37,095 bases of DNA from Thiobacillus sp. (GTDB lineage Bacteria; Pseudomonadota; Gammaproteobacteria; Burkholderiales; Thiobacillaceae). The position numbers were made by a program, and so were the translations under genes. Under the pieces are notes generated by a model. It was not told the origin of the DNA. It saw nothing but the letters and a program-made list of their open reading frames with translations, and did not search any database. The stretch spans positions 1 through 37,095 of the forward strand of contig JANJWF010000125.1 in assembly GCA_024709685.1 (NCBI GenBank). The letters are read 5' to 3'. Position 1 is the first letter of the stretch; each line of letters starts with the position of its first letter. This document shows, in pieces, positions 1 through 7,212 of the stretch.

Positions 1-629
1 GCGATCGCCCAGGGTTGCCCATCCGGTTTCGTGTCGCGGGCGCGCATCTCGCCGTCGATGCCGACCAGATAGCGGGTGATGCCCAGGGTGTCGAGACAGC
101 GGGCCAGCCGATCGACGCCGTAGCCTTTGGCGATGCCCGAGAGGTCCAGTGTGATGGCCGCCTGTTTGCGAACCCGGCGATGCTCGGCATCGATCTCCAG
201 CACGTCCGTGGCCGGCCGGTGAGGCTGGGCTTTCAATGCCTTGATCCGCTGCTCGTCTATCCGCCCTTCGCCAGGACCAAAACCCCAGGCGTGGACCAGT
301 TCGCCGACACCGATATCGAATGCGCCGTGCGATTGCCGGCTGACGCGCAGGGCGGCATCGAGCACTGTGCACAGTTCTGCAGGGATGCTCAGCCATTGCT
401 GCGCGGACGCGTCATTCAGGCGGTTCAGATCGGAGTTGGGTTTCCAGCTGGACATCTGCCGGTCCACTTCATTCACCGCAGCGAAGAGGCGGGCATTGAT
501 CGCCGCTTCATCGGCGCCCGGGGCGGCGAAAAATACGGCGCTGTAGCGCGTGCCCATCGTCGGGCCATGCAGGCTGTAGCGTTGCCAGGCGACGGCGGGC
601 GCATCCTGCTGATCAGTACACGTCTTCAC
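1..629 (-). CDS. apbE: FAD:protein FMN transferase ApbE, 3' end outside window
   Basis: Absent from the ORF track because it runs off the window edge; read by reverse-complementing bases 1-629. ApbE attaches FMN from FAD to Thr/Ser of target proteins. Recognised from the early MGTRYS-type motif, the GVGELVHAWGFGP segment, DLSGIAKGYGVDRLA (the conserved SGxAKGxxVD motif) and the following IDGEMRARD (usual form GGDIRARG). The likely start is GTG at 629, overlapping the stop of the upstream flavoprotein by 17 bases, which suggests translational coupling. The first residues (VKTCTDQQDAPAV) contain no hydrophobic signal segment, although most ApbE proteins are exported. The C-terminal part is missing only because the window ends. 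Confidence 0.88.
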   Translation of the reverse strand, partial: MKTCTDQQDAPAVAWQRYSLHGPTMGTRYSAVFFAAPGADEAAINARLFAAVNEVDRQMSSWKPNSDLNRLNDASAQQWLSIPAELCTVLDAALRVSRQSHGAFDIGVGELVHAWGFGPGEGRIDEQRIKALKAQPHRPATDVLEIDAEHRRVRKQAAITLDLSGIAKGYGVDRLARCLDTLGITRYLVGIDGEMRARDTKPDGQPWAI

Positions 630-2838
630 GATAGCGCCCCTGTAGTTTGAGTGTCCGGACGTCCAGGCCGATGGGCGAGAGAATCCCCTCCATCGCCTGC
701 ATGATGCTGCCCGCCATGGCACGGCTGCCGCAGACGAGAATCTGTGCGCCGTTTTCGATCAATCGGCGCATCTGTGAGGCGTTGTCCAGAACACGATCCT
801 GGACGTAGGCGCCTTCCTTGACGCGCGAAAAGACCGCGTGCAATTGGGTCAGACGGCGATCGGCCAGGTATTCGCCCAGCTCCGGTTCATAAAGAAAATC
901 AGAAGCCGGGTCACGGCCCCCCCAGTACAGGTACATCGGGTACTTGCCGGTGTTGTTGCGGATGAAGCCGGCCAGTGGCCCGATGCCCGCGCCCGCGCCG
1001 ATAAGAATGACGGAGGACTTGCCGGACGCCGGGCGGAAATCCGGATTGGAGCGGATAAAGACCTCGATGCGTTCGCCGGGTTTGAGACCATGCAGCATCT
1101 GCGAGCACAGGCCTCCCGGCTGCTTGCGCACGCAGATTTCCAGGAAGCCGTCTTTTGCTCCGCTGGCCAGTGAATAGAATCGCGGCACGGGGCTGCCCGG
1201 CGGCACGACCCCCACCAGATCGCCCGCCTCGAAGCGAGGCAGGCCGTTGAGTCCGATCAGGCGCCGGAAGCGGGCGATACGGTTTTGCGGCACGATGGGA
1301 CCGAATCGCAGGATGCTGGTGGGCGCCTGCACCTGTGCGCCGTAGTCGATCCGTTCGATCAATTCCAGGGCCTGGGTTGGCGGAAGCGTGGGCGCGTACG
1401 CCAGCGTCAACTCGTGCCCGAGCAGCTGCCCGACGGCCTGTCCCCATTGGGCGAACGCTTGTGCCGACTGCCTGTCGACGGTACCGAGATCGAGAGACCG
1501 GTGCCACCCGCGCTCAAGCAAGGCGTCTTGCACGTCCCGGGCGAACTGGCAGAATTTCGGGAACTGACGATCGCCAAACCCCAGGACAGCGAAGCTCGGT
1601 CGATGGGTGCCGGCAAACCCGTCCAGCCGCGCGAGGAATCGATTGGCCGAGGCGGGTGCGTCGCCTTCTCCGTAGGTCGAGGTCAGGATGAACAGATGCC
1701 GTGCCTGGCGATACTCCGTTGCCAGCTGGTTTATGGACACCGTGTGTACGCGCTGTCCGGCCTGGCGCAAGGCATCGTGCAACGCCTTTGCGAAACCCCA
1801 TGTGCTGTTGCCTTCGCTGCCCACCAGAATGACCGTATCGGCCGATTGCGGTCCGCTGTTGTCTGCGATGCGCGGCATCGAGCGGCGGCGCTGCCACCAC
1901 ATCGAAACGCCGGTGACGCCCATCAGCGGTACGCTCAGCACGCTGAGCCCCAGGAACAGGCCCAGCCACCACAGACCTTCGCCGGTATGCAATTGGTAGA
2001 TCAGTTCATACGCCCTGTGAACGCCGTCATGCGCCCGCCAGGATAGAAGGGCGCCGGTCGCCTGATCGACATAGCCGTCGCCTTGGGCGGTACGCAGGGA
2101 ATAGAAGTCCTCGGGGTTGCCCGGGCTGGGATACACCAGTTCGCGCAAGTCGTTCAGGTCGGTGGCGAGCAGGGCAGGCAATGTGCCGATCGGCGCGGCG
2201 GGACCCGTCGCTGCCGCGGTGGGAAAGTCTGGTTCGTTCTGCATGCCGTCGGCGACCAGGCCGAAGGTCGCTGCCGACATATAGAGTCCCGTCACCGCGG
2301 ACACCAGCAGTCCGGCTAGCGCGAGCCGCCCCAGCTCCGCATGCCAGCGTTGGCTGAAATTCCCGCGCAGCGGGCGCGCGAGTTGCCGCCATCCGCCCAC
2401 GCGCCTCGCCAGCAATGCCATGCCCGACAGGCACAGTGCGAGCATGGCCAGGGCCGAGACGCCCGCCACGGCCTGGCCAGGCGTGCCGGCGAGGAGCGAG
2501 CGATGCAGCTTCTTAACCCAGCGCGTGAATGCGGAGGGCGCATAGGAACCGATGCCCTGGCCGCTGAGCGGATCGATCCGCTCAGCGCCGGTCCGGCCAT
2601 CCCGGCTGTAGTACACGATGACCGAGCCGGACGGTGAGCGCTGGATCTGTTCCACGCCCGGATAATGCCGCGCCACCCGGTCGGCCAGCGTGGCCACGCT
2701 GATCTGGCCGTTGTCGGGGACGCGGGTACCCAGCCGATCCATCGCTGGATCGACCGACAGGATTGCGCCAGTGAGCGCCAGCACGGCGAGCAGCAAGGCA
2801 ACGATCAGACCGGGTAGTGAGTGAATCCGGCGCAGCAT
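613..2838 (-). CDS. PepSY-TM / flavodoxin / FNR fusion flavoprotein (sulfite-reductase flavoprotein-like)
   Basis: A 741-aa membrane flavoprotein predicted to carry electrons from NAD(P)H across the inner membrane. The N-terminal half is PepSY-associated: a TM at about 10-30 (PGLIVALLLAVLALTGAI), further TMs near 125-145, 170-190 and 290-315, and PepSY segments between them. Then come a flavodoxin domain (VILVGSEGNSTWGFA; TSTYGEGDAPASA), an FAD-binding domain (RFYSLASG; GGLCSQML) and an NAD(P)-binding domain (IGAGAGIGPLAGF; YWGGRDPASDF; VCGSRAMA), ending in the CPR-like GRYREDVY. It follows the DUF2271 gene by 29 bases and overlaps apbE. It is often auto-annotated as sulfite reductase flavoprotein alpha, but the context points to extracytoplasmic flavin reduction. 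The substrate is unknown. Confidence 0.9.
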   Translation of the reverse strand: MLRRIHSLPGLIVALLLAVLALTGAILSVDPAMDRLGTRVPDNGQISVATLADRVARHYPGVEQIQRSPSGSVIVYYSRDGRTGAERIDPLSGQGIGSYAPSAFTRWVKKLHRSLLAGTPGQAVAGVSALAMLALCLSGMALLARRVGGWRQLARPLRGNFSQRWHAELGRLALAGLLVSAVTGLYMSAATFGLVADGMQNEPDFPTAAATGPAAPIGTLPALLATDLNDLRELVYPSPGNPEDFYSLRTAQGDGYVDQATGALLSWRAHDGVHRAYELIYQLHTGEGLWWLGLFLGLSVLSVPLMGVTGVSMWWQRRRSMPRIADNSGPQSADTVILVGSEGNSTWGFAKALHDALRQAGQRVHTVSINQLATEYRQARHLFILTSTYGEGDAPASANRFLARLDGFAGTHRPSFAVLGFGDRQFPKFCQFARDVQDALLERGWHRSLDLGTVDRQSAQAFAQWGQAVGQLLGHELTLAYAPTLPPTQALELIERIDYGAQVQAPTSILRFGPIVPQNRIARFRRLIGLNGLPRFEAGDLVGVVPPGSPVPRFYSLASGAKDGFLEICVRKQPGGLCSQMLHGLKPGERIEVFIRSNPDFRPASGKSSVILIGAGAGIGPLAGFIRNNTGKYPMYLYWGGRDPASDFLYEPELGEYLADRRLTQLHAVFSRVKEGAYVQDRVLDNASQMRRLIENGAQILVCGSRAMAGSIMQAMEGILSPIGLDVRTLKLQGRYREDVY

Positions 2839-2867
2839 GATGGGGGTCTCCTATGCCTGGGTGACGA

Positions 2868-3338
2868 TCACATGTCGTAGACGAATGACTGGACATAACC
2901 GCGCCCGGCGGCCGGTTTGCCAGCACCGGCCGCAGTCAGCGGTGTGCGCACGTCCGCGGGATTGTCGCGCCCGTCTTCCACCGCGGAGTCCACGCGTATC
3001 TCGTAGCCCGCATCGATCAATGCATCAGCGAGATCGACGGTGACTTTCAGGGAGCGTCCGCTGCCGACGCTCGCGCCACTCACGCCGTCGAATTCACTCG
3101 GCTTCATGCCGCTGCCGCGTGCCCAGTCACGCAGATTCTTGTAGTACTTGGCCTTCTTGCCCGATACCCAGAGCGTTTTCTGATACTTGCCCTTGGTGTC
3201 GGTGACGTAGATTGCCAAATAGGCGCCCTCGCCACCGTAGTTTTTCAGCTGGGTGGTGAGGGTCACGGGTCTTGCCTGAGCCAGCCCGGGCAGGGTAATG
3301 GCGCCGGCCAAAAAGAGGGAAAGCGCGGTTTTATTCAT
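2868..3338 (-). CDS. DUF2271 exported protein, probable flavinylation target
   Basis: About 156 aa with a signal peptide (MNKTALSLFLAGAITLPGLAQA). The track starts two codons earlier, but the GGAG sequence sits one base from that ATG and seven bases from this one, so the second ATG is preferred. The mature part resembles DUF2271 (LKNYGGEGAYLAIYVTD; TLWVSGKKAKYYKNLRDW). Near residue 86 it has DGVSGAS, which resembles the D-x-x-S-G-A-T/S signature that ApbE modifies in NqrC/RnfG-type FMN-binding domains. With apbE and a PepSY flavoprotein downstream in the same operon, I infer a periplasmic FMN carrier. DUF2271 family confidence is good; flavinylation itself is inference. Confidence 0.8.
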   Translation of the reverse strand: MNKTALSLFLAGAITLPGLAQARPVTLTTQLKNYGGEGAYLAIYVTDTKGKYQKTLWVSGKKAKYYKNLRDWARGSGMKPSEFDGVSGASVGSGRSLKVTVDLADALIDAGYEIRVDSAVEDGRDNPADVRTPLTAAGAGKPAAGRGYVQSFVYDM

Positions 3339-3377
3339 GGTCATTCTCCAGATTGTTGCGTGATGACGGGTGGCCGC

Positions 3378-3704
3378 TTATTGGCCTCGACCCGGTTCCT
3401 GATCCAGGTAATCGGCGGCGTCGCCGTGTTTGCCAAAGTTGATTTCCAGTTTGCGGATGCGTAACGACACAGGGGCGTATTCGGCCTTGAACGCGTTTCC
3501 GTTCCTGTCCATGCCCCTGACTTCGTAGCAGCCGTCATTCACCTTGATGCGCTGCACGGTCCAGCCACGTTGCTCCAGACGCTGTCGCAATACTTCGCGC
3601 GGCTGCCAGTTCGCTACGGAGTCGGTGCAGCCGTCGTCGGCCAGCGCGGCGCCGCTGACAATCAGGCTGGCCAGCACTGCGCCTGCGAGAGGGTGAGGTT
3701 TCAT
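3378..3704 (-). CDS. small periplasmic PepSY-domain protein
   Basis: 108 aa from the ATG at 3704, chosen over the track start because AAGGAGA lies about nine bases upstream and a clean signal peptide follows (MKPHPLAGAVLASLIVSGAALADD). The mature region is one PepSY-like unit: LRQRLEQRGWTVQRIKVNDGCYEVRGMDRNG, then KAEYAPVSLRI. Such single-PepSY proteins are common beside PepSY-TM flavoproteins and cytochromes; their role is not established. It is the first gene of the four-gene flavin operon, 39 bases before the DUF2271 gene. Two Cys (the one after ADDG and the one in DGCYEV) could form a disulfide. Confidence 0.8.
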   Translation of the reverse strand: MKPHPLAGAVLASLIVSGAALADDGCTDSVANWQPREVLRQRLEQRGWTVQRIKVNDGCYEVRGMDRNGNAFKAEYAPVSLRIRKLEINFGKHGDAADYLDQEPGRGQ

Positions 3705-3747
3705 GGATACGGTCTCCTTGGTGAGCGTGCAAGGCAGACTGTAGAGA

Positions 3748-3761
3748 TGCATTCTTATGCA
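3748..3761. promoter_or_regulatory. inverted repeat upstream of the flavin operon
   Basis: TGCAT-TCTT-ATGCA is a perfect 5+5 inverted repeat about 44 bases upstream of the PepSY gene start. The position suits an operator. PepSY/DUF2271 clusters are often metal-linked, but the sequence does not convincingly match a Fur box, so no regulator is named. Confidence 0.25.
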
Positions 3762-3999
3762 AGCCTGAAGACCCGGCGTTTGGACCGAGGCTTCACTCGG
3801 GGGAAGGGGTATGCGAGTACTGCTGATGGAGGGAACTGCCGACGCGGGCCAGGTGCTTGACAGATTGAGCTGCTCTATTCTCCAGCCCCCGGAATCCCAT
3901 AGACAGGGCCTCGGCTATGATGAATTGGGCTATCAGAAATAACGGCCCAGCCTGCACCGAACAGGAGGCAGGGAGTTTTTGCCCACAGGAAATCTACCC

Positions 4000-4422
4000 A
4001 TGAAATGGATCACCCGGGAACGCCCCAAGATCGATCGCATCGCCTGCCCCTGGCTGATCGCCCGCTTCATCGATCCGGATGCCGAGTTTCTTTACGTGTC
4101 GGCAGATCAGGTGCTGACGGTGGCGGCGGAATCGGGCGCCATTCCCTACGATATCCCGGACGTCGAATACGGCCATCGCGGCGAGAAGTGCAGCTTCGAC
4201 GCATTTCTTGAAAAGCATGGCCTGAACGATCCCGCTTTGCAGGGTTTGGCTGTCATTGTTCGCGGCGCGGACACCCATCGACTTGACCTGGCGCCTCAAT
4301 GCGCAGGCCTGTTGGCCATCTCGCTAGGGCTCTCCCGGAATTACAGGGACGATCACGAAATGCTGAAGCAGGGTATGGTTATTTACGATGCGCTCTATGC
4401 CTGGTGCGAAGCGCACCCGTGA
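4000..4422 (+). CDS. ChrB-domain chromate resistance family protein
   Basis: 140 aa from ATG 4000. The track start is an upstream TTG, but the family N-terminus is MKWxTRERPKIDRIACPWLI, seen here exactly at this ATG, with ACAGGAAA upstream. It matches the C-terminal ChrB/Chrome_Resist domain: RIACPWLIARFIDPDAEFLYV, a Glu/His-rich GHRGEKCSFDAFLEKHGL segment, IVRGADTHR and a C-terminal DDHEML helix. Related ChrB domains accompany chromate transporters and sensors. No chrA is visible here, so chromate resistance is only a family label. It converges with the truncated CadI-like gene, with about 40 bases between stops. Confidence 0.85.
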   Translation: MKWITRERPKIDRIACPWLIARFIDPDAEFLYVSADQVLTVAAESGAIPYDIPDVEYGHRGEKCSFDAFLEKHGLNDPALQGLAVIVRGADTHRLDLAPQCAGLLAISLGLSRNYRDDHEMLKQGMVIYDALYAWCEAHP

Positions 4423-4463
4423 GATACGTGGGGCCGACCAAAACGGTAGTCGGGTGACGGCCC

Positions 4464-4697
4464 TCAAGTAGCGCGCTGCGCGGTTGCACTGATCAGGCGG
4501 CCGTTGTCAATCGCCATCCATACGGCGCGAGATGCGCCACCGCGCAAGCGAATGGCGAAATTCACGCGAGGCTCATCCAGCATCCAAGTGGCGTAATCGG
4601 GCATGAGCACGCTGGGCCCGGTTGCGAACATCGTCGAATAAAAATGGACCGCGGCGGCGAGGTCATCGACAACGAAGCTGACGTGTTGGCGGTTCAT
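4464..4697 (-). CDS. truncated CadI/ArsI-like VOC protein
   Basis: 77 aa. The first ~55 residues look like the N-terminal beta-alpha-beta unit of CadI/ArsI-type vicinal-oxygen-chelate proteins (QHVSFVVDDLAAAVHFYSTMFATGPS; PDYATWMLDEPRVNFAI), including the N-terminal His metal ligand and RVNFAIRLRGG. Family members are about twice this length, with a second unit carrying the remaining ligands. Here the frame drifts into an unrelated tail (WMAIDNGRLISATAQRAT) and stops 42 bases before the chrB-like stop. A functional C-As lyase or metal-binding dimer is unlikely, so it is probably a decayed gene. It lies 10 bases after the ArsC-like stop, forming a two-gene unit. Confidence 0.6.
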   Translation of the reverse strand: MNRQHVSFVVDDLAAAVHFYSTMFATGPSVLMPDYATWMLDEPRVNFAIRLRGGASRAVWMAIDNGRLISATAQRAT

Positions 4698-4706
4698 GAG
4701 ATGCGC

Positions 4707-5165
4707 TCACGCTGCAAGCAGGCCGAGTCGGGCATTTGCGCGATCAGGGCCGGGCAGGCAGGACCGTGGCGTCATCGTTGCCATGAGCGGCCGGCCGATC
4801 CCAAGGTCTCCGAGCAGCCGCATGACGTGTCGGCATAACTGGTTGTTCAGTTCGGCGGTGCCTTCGTTGACATCGACCGTGAGGTGCCAGTCGATCCGGC
4901 CGCCGCAGTTGTGTGCGACGACCGGGCCCGAGCAGCCAGGTGCATGAATGACCACAGCCAGGCCAGCGGGCGCGCAAGTGAAGGCTGCTGTTGAATCGAC
5001 GCCGTCAGGATCCGCGGCTTCAACCTCCATGCAACCGTCTGCCAGCAGTCTCGTCCAATCCGCCGCCAATTTCGCCGCAAGGCCATTGCCGCCAGCCAGG
5101 AACAACACATGCAATACCGAACGGCCTTCTCTGTGGCCTGTTTCCTGCGAGCCAATGTGCAGCAT
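4707..5165 (-). CDS. ArsC/LMW-PTP-like protein lacking the catalytic Cys
   Basis: 153 aa from the ATG at 5165, preceded by GAGGG at good spacing; the track start lies inside the Pho box region and is rejected. The fold resembles low-molecular-weight phosphatase/arsenate reductase: a first strand VLHVLFL, then AGGNGLAAKLAADW where family members have CTGNSxRSxMAEA, then LAVVIHAPG, DWHLTVDV and a C-terminal helix. Both the nucleophilic Cys and the phosphate-loop Arg are Ala, so reductase or phosphatase activity is not expected. It is transcribed away from pstS beneath its own Pho box and is followed by the CadI-like remnant, suggesting a former phosphate/arsenate module. The assignment rests on motif pattern only. 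Confidence 0.55.
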   Translation of the reverse strand: MLHIGSQETGHREGRSVLHVLFLAGGNGLAAKLAADWTRLLADGCMEVEAADPDGVDSTAAFTCAPAGLAVVIHAPGCSGPVVAHNCGGRIDWHLTVDVNEGTAELNNQLCRHVMRLLGDLGIGRPLMATMTPRSCLPGPDRANARLGLLAA

Positions 5166-5213
5166 CCTCGTGTCCCTCGCGTGTTGTCGAGGCAGCCACC
5201 TTAGCGCGCAGCG

Positions 5214-5231
5214 GTGACAGGTTCGTGACAG
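5214..5231 (-). promoter_or_regulatory. Pho box facing the ArsC-like gene
   Basis: On the minus strand this reads CTGTCAC-GAAC-CTGTCAC, two identical 7-mers at 11-base period, a near-consensus PhoB box. About ten bases further in the direction of transcription lies TAAGGT, a candidate -10, and the ArsC-like ATG is at 5165. This predicts phosphate-starvation induction of the ArsC-like/CadI-like pair. Confidence 0.75.
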
Positions 5232-5237
5232 GACACC

Positions 5238-5293
5238 CTGCAATATTCCTGCAATATTTTTTCAATATTTCTGCAATGTTCGCTGCTTAGTAT
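5238..5293 (+). promoter_or_regulatory. fourfold PhoB-type direct repeat and -10 of the pstS promoter
   Basis: Four consecutive 11-base units (CTGCAATATTC, CTGCAATATTT, TTTCAATATTT, CTGCAATGTTC) fill 5238-5281. Each resembles a PhoB half-site, CTGTCATAAAT. After the last 7-mer come exactly ten bases and then TAGTAT (5288-5293), the spacing typical of PhoB-activated promoters that lack a -35. pstS starts at 5344, with GGAGG about seven bases upstream. Confidence 0.72.
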
Positions 5294-5343
5294 CTCCGGC
5301 GTCGGCTACTTCTGGTTCGACCAACAAATCTTCGGAGGCTTCT

Positions 5344-6375
5344 ATGTCTGTTTCTAAGCGTGTGTACTTCAAACTGGTTGGCGTGGCCGCCGCCCTGGCC
5401 ATCGGCTCTGCCACCTCGTTTTCTGCACTGGCCGCCGACATCACCGGTGCGGGCGCGACCTTCCCCTATGCCGTCTATACAAAGTGGGCCGAAGCCTACC
5501 AAGTCGCAACCGGCAACAAGGTCAACTACCAGGGCATCGGCTCGTCGGGCGGCATCAAGCAGATCAAGGCCAAGACGGTCGATTTCGGCGGCACCGATGC
5601 CCCACTCAAGGAAGCCGAGCTGGACAAGGCGCATCTGGTGCAGGTGCCGACCGTGATGGGGGGCGTCGCCATCGTCATGAACGTTCCGGGTATCGAATCC
5701 GGCAAGCTCAAGCTGGACGGCGTCACTGCCGCCGACATCTTCCGCGGCGCCATCACCAAGTGGAACGACCCTGCCGTTGCGAAACTGAACCCCGGCCTTG
5801 CGCTGCCGGACTTGGCTATCACCGTCGCGAGTCGTTCGGACGGCTCCGGGACCACCCAGGTTTTCACGAGCTATCTGGCCAAGCAGTCGATGGCGTTCAA
5901 GCGCGACGTCGGCGCGGACAAAACGGTGAACTGGCCTGCCAACGCCGTCGGTGGCAAGGGCAACCCGGGTGTCGCCGCCAACGTGCAGAAGATCAAGGGT
6001 GCGATCGGCTATGTGGATATTGCCGATGCGATGAAGAACAACATGAACTTCATTGCGCTGAAGAACCGTGCCGGCAACTACATCGTGCCGAACCAGGATG
6101 CCGTGGCCGATGCGGCTGCTGGCGCCAACTTCAAGGTTCGCGGCATGGCGCCCGACCTGCTGGACCAGGCGCACAAGAACGCCTGGCCCATCACGACCGC
6201 AACCTATGCGCTGGCGTATGAAAAAGGCGACGATGCCGCCAGGCAGAAGGGCGTGGTGGACTTCTTCACCTGGTCGCTGAACAACGGCCAGAAAATGGCT
6301 GAAGAACTGGGCTTTGTGGCGCTTCCGGCCAACGTCGTGAAAATGGTCGAAGCGGAAATGAAAAACATCAACTGA
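5344..6375 (+). CDS. pstS: phosphate ABC transporter substrate-binding protein PstS
   Basis: 343 aa, a normal PstS length. The periplasmic component captures phosphate for the PstCAB permease. The signal peptide ends at about residue 30 (FSALAAD). Phosphate-binding segments are visible: GAGATFPYAVY, GIGSSGG, DFGGTDAPL and RSDGSGTTQVF, plus the conserved GAIGYVDIADA and WPITTATY. The start is supported by TTCGGAGG upstream. It is followed by a strong terminator and not by pstCAB or phoU, so it is an orphan in this window. Regulation by PhoB is predicted from the repeat array immediately upstream. Confidence 0.95.
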   Translation: MSVSKRVYFKLVGVAAALAIGSATSFSALAADITGAGATFPYAVYTKWAEAYQVATGNKVNYQGIGSSGGIKQIKAKTVDFGGTDAPLKEAELDKAHLVQVPTVMGGVAIVMNVPGIESGKLKLDGVTAADIFRGAITKWNDPAVAKLNPGLALPDLAITVASRSDGSGTTQVFTSYLAKQSMAFKRDVGADKTVNWPANAVGGKGNPGVAANVQKIKGAIGYVDIADAMKNNMNFIALKNRAGNYIVPNQDAVADAAAGANFKVRGMAPDLLDQAHKNAWPITTATYALAYEKGDDAARQKGVVDFFTWSLNNGQKMAEELGFVALPANVVKMVEAEMKNIN

Positions 6376-6412
6376 CTTTTGCGGCGGAACAGCTAAAGTT
6401 CAAGTATTGAGC

Positions 6413-6445
6413 AGAAGCCCCCCAGGAATGGCTGGGGGCTTCTTT
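6413..6445 (+). terminator. Rho-independent terminator after pstS
   Basis: AGAAGCCCCCCAG-GAATGG-CTGGGGGCTTCT forms a 12-bp stem with one bulged C and continues into TTT. It lies 38 bases after the pstS stop and isolates pstS from downstream genes. Confidence 0.8.
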
Positions 6446-6544
6446 ACGCGGTTAGCCTATGTGCGAATCGTCCATAGGCCCATAGGCGTCCCCTTTTTAT
6501 GAGCTCAACGAGCACGCGCTTGCCCGGGCGACCAAAGGGACACC

Positions 6545-6934
6545 ATGAAGCGACTCATCCTTGCCCTCACGACTTTGACCTTCAGTGTCGCCGTGTCTGC
6601 TGACTGGATGAAGATGGGTGAAACTGAAAATTACGAGGTTTTTATCGACCCGAATACGATTTCTGCCGAGGGCTATCTAAGGAAATCCTGGCAGATTCGA
6701 AACCTGAAAATGCAGAGCCGGGCTGGCGAATCGGATCAGTACCGGATGGAACATGACTGCAAGGAGAAAAAAAGCCGGACACTTTACTGGAGCGTCCACT
6801 CAAGATATTTTGCCGGGGGAGAGTTGATGAAACTGGCGCTGGAAACAAGTTATTGGCACCCCGTCCTGCCGCACACGATTGATTGGGACATACAGAAAAT
6901 CGTCTGCTCAGGGCAGTTCAGCACGAGACGCTGA
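6545..6934 (+). CDS. small exported protein of surface-adhesin-E-like type
   Basis: 129 aa with a signal peptide (MKRLILALTTLTFSVAVSAD) and AAAGGG before the ATG. The mature part begins WMKMGETENYEVFIDPNTI and has a beta-rich layout (RKSWQIRNLKM, HDCKEKKSRTLYWSVHS) with two Cys that could pair. The pattern 'W..v......v.iD..ti...g.....W......', with a basic Lys/Arg patch, is typical of short periplasmic proteins annotated as surface-adhesin protein E, whose role is not established. It stands alone between the pstS terminator and pgm. Function unknown. Confidence 0.75.
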   Translation: MKRLILALTTLTFSVAVSADWMKMGETENYEVFIDPNTISAEGYLRKSWQIRNLKMQSRAGESDQYRMEHDCKEKKSRTLYWSVHSRYFAGGELMKLALETSYWHPVLPHTIDWDIQKIVCSGQFSTRR

Positions 6935-7212
6935 GAAGCCTCTGAACGGAACGTCGGCAGGAAATCCTCGCCGCCGGTTCTGACACTTTTCCACTGGCGC
7001 CATGCGTCGCCCTGACGCCCCCTCCCGCCAAGCCCCCTTTCGCGACGCCTATCGCCAGCGCCGCTGCCTGGTTCCAGCTGACGCCTTCTAAGCGTCTAGA
7101 CTCTGATCAGGTGCCAGTTCTGCATCCTGGTTGTCGCAAGTGCGCACTATGTGGATCGACCGGCTTGTGCAGTTGCGCAGGTTTGGAGCAATCGTTCGTC
7201 ACTGGAGGTGGC

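Noticed and set aside
15-650. 211-aa plus-strand ORF at the window start
   Set aside because: Antisense of apbE, which is confirmed by conserved motifs on the minus strand.
3748-3761. Fur box upstream of the flavin operon
   Set aside because: The dyad is 5+5 with a 4-base spacer and does not fit the 19-bp Fur consensus well.
6466-6490. CCATAGGCCCATAGGC near-tandem repeat
   Set aside because: Only two short copies with no structure or conserved position; probably chance.
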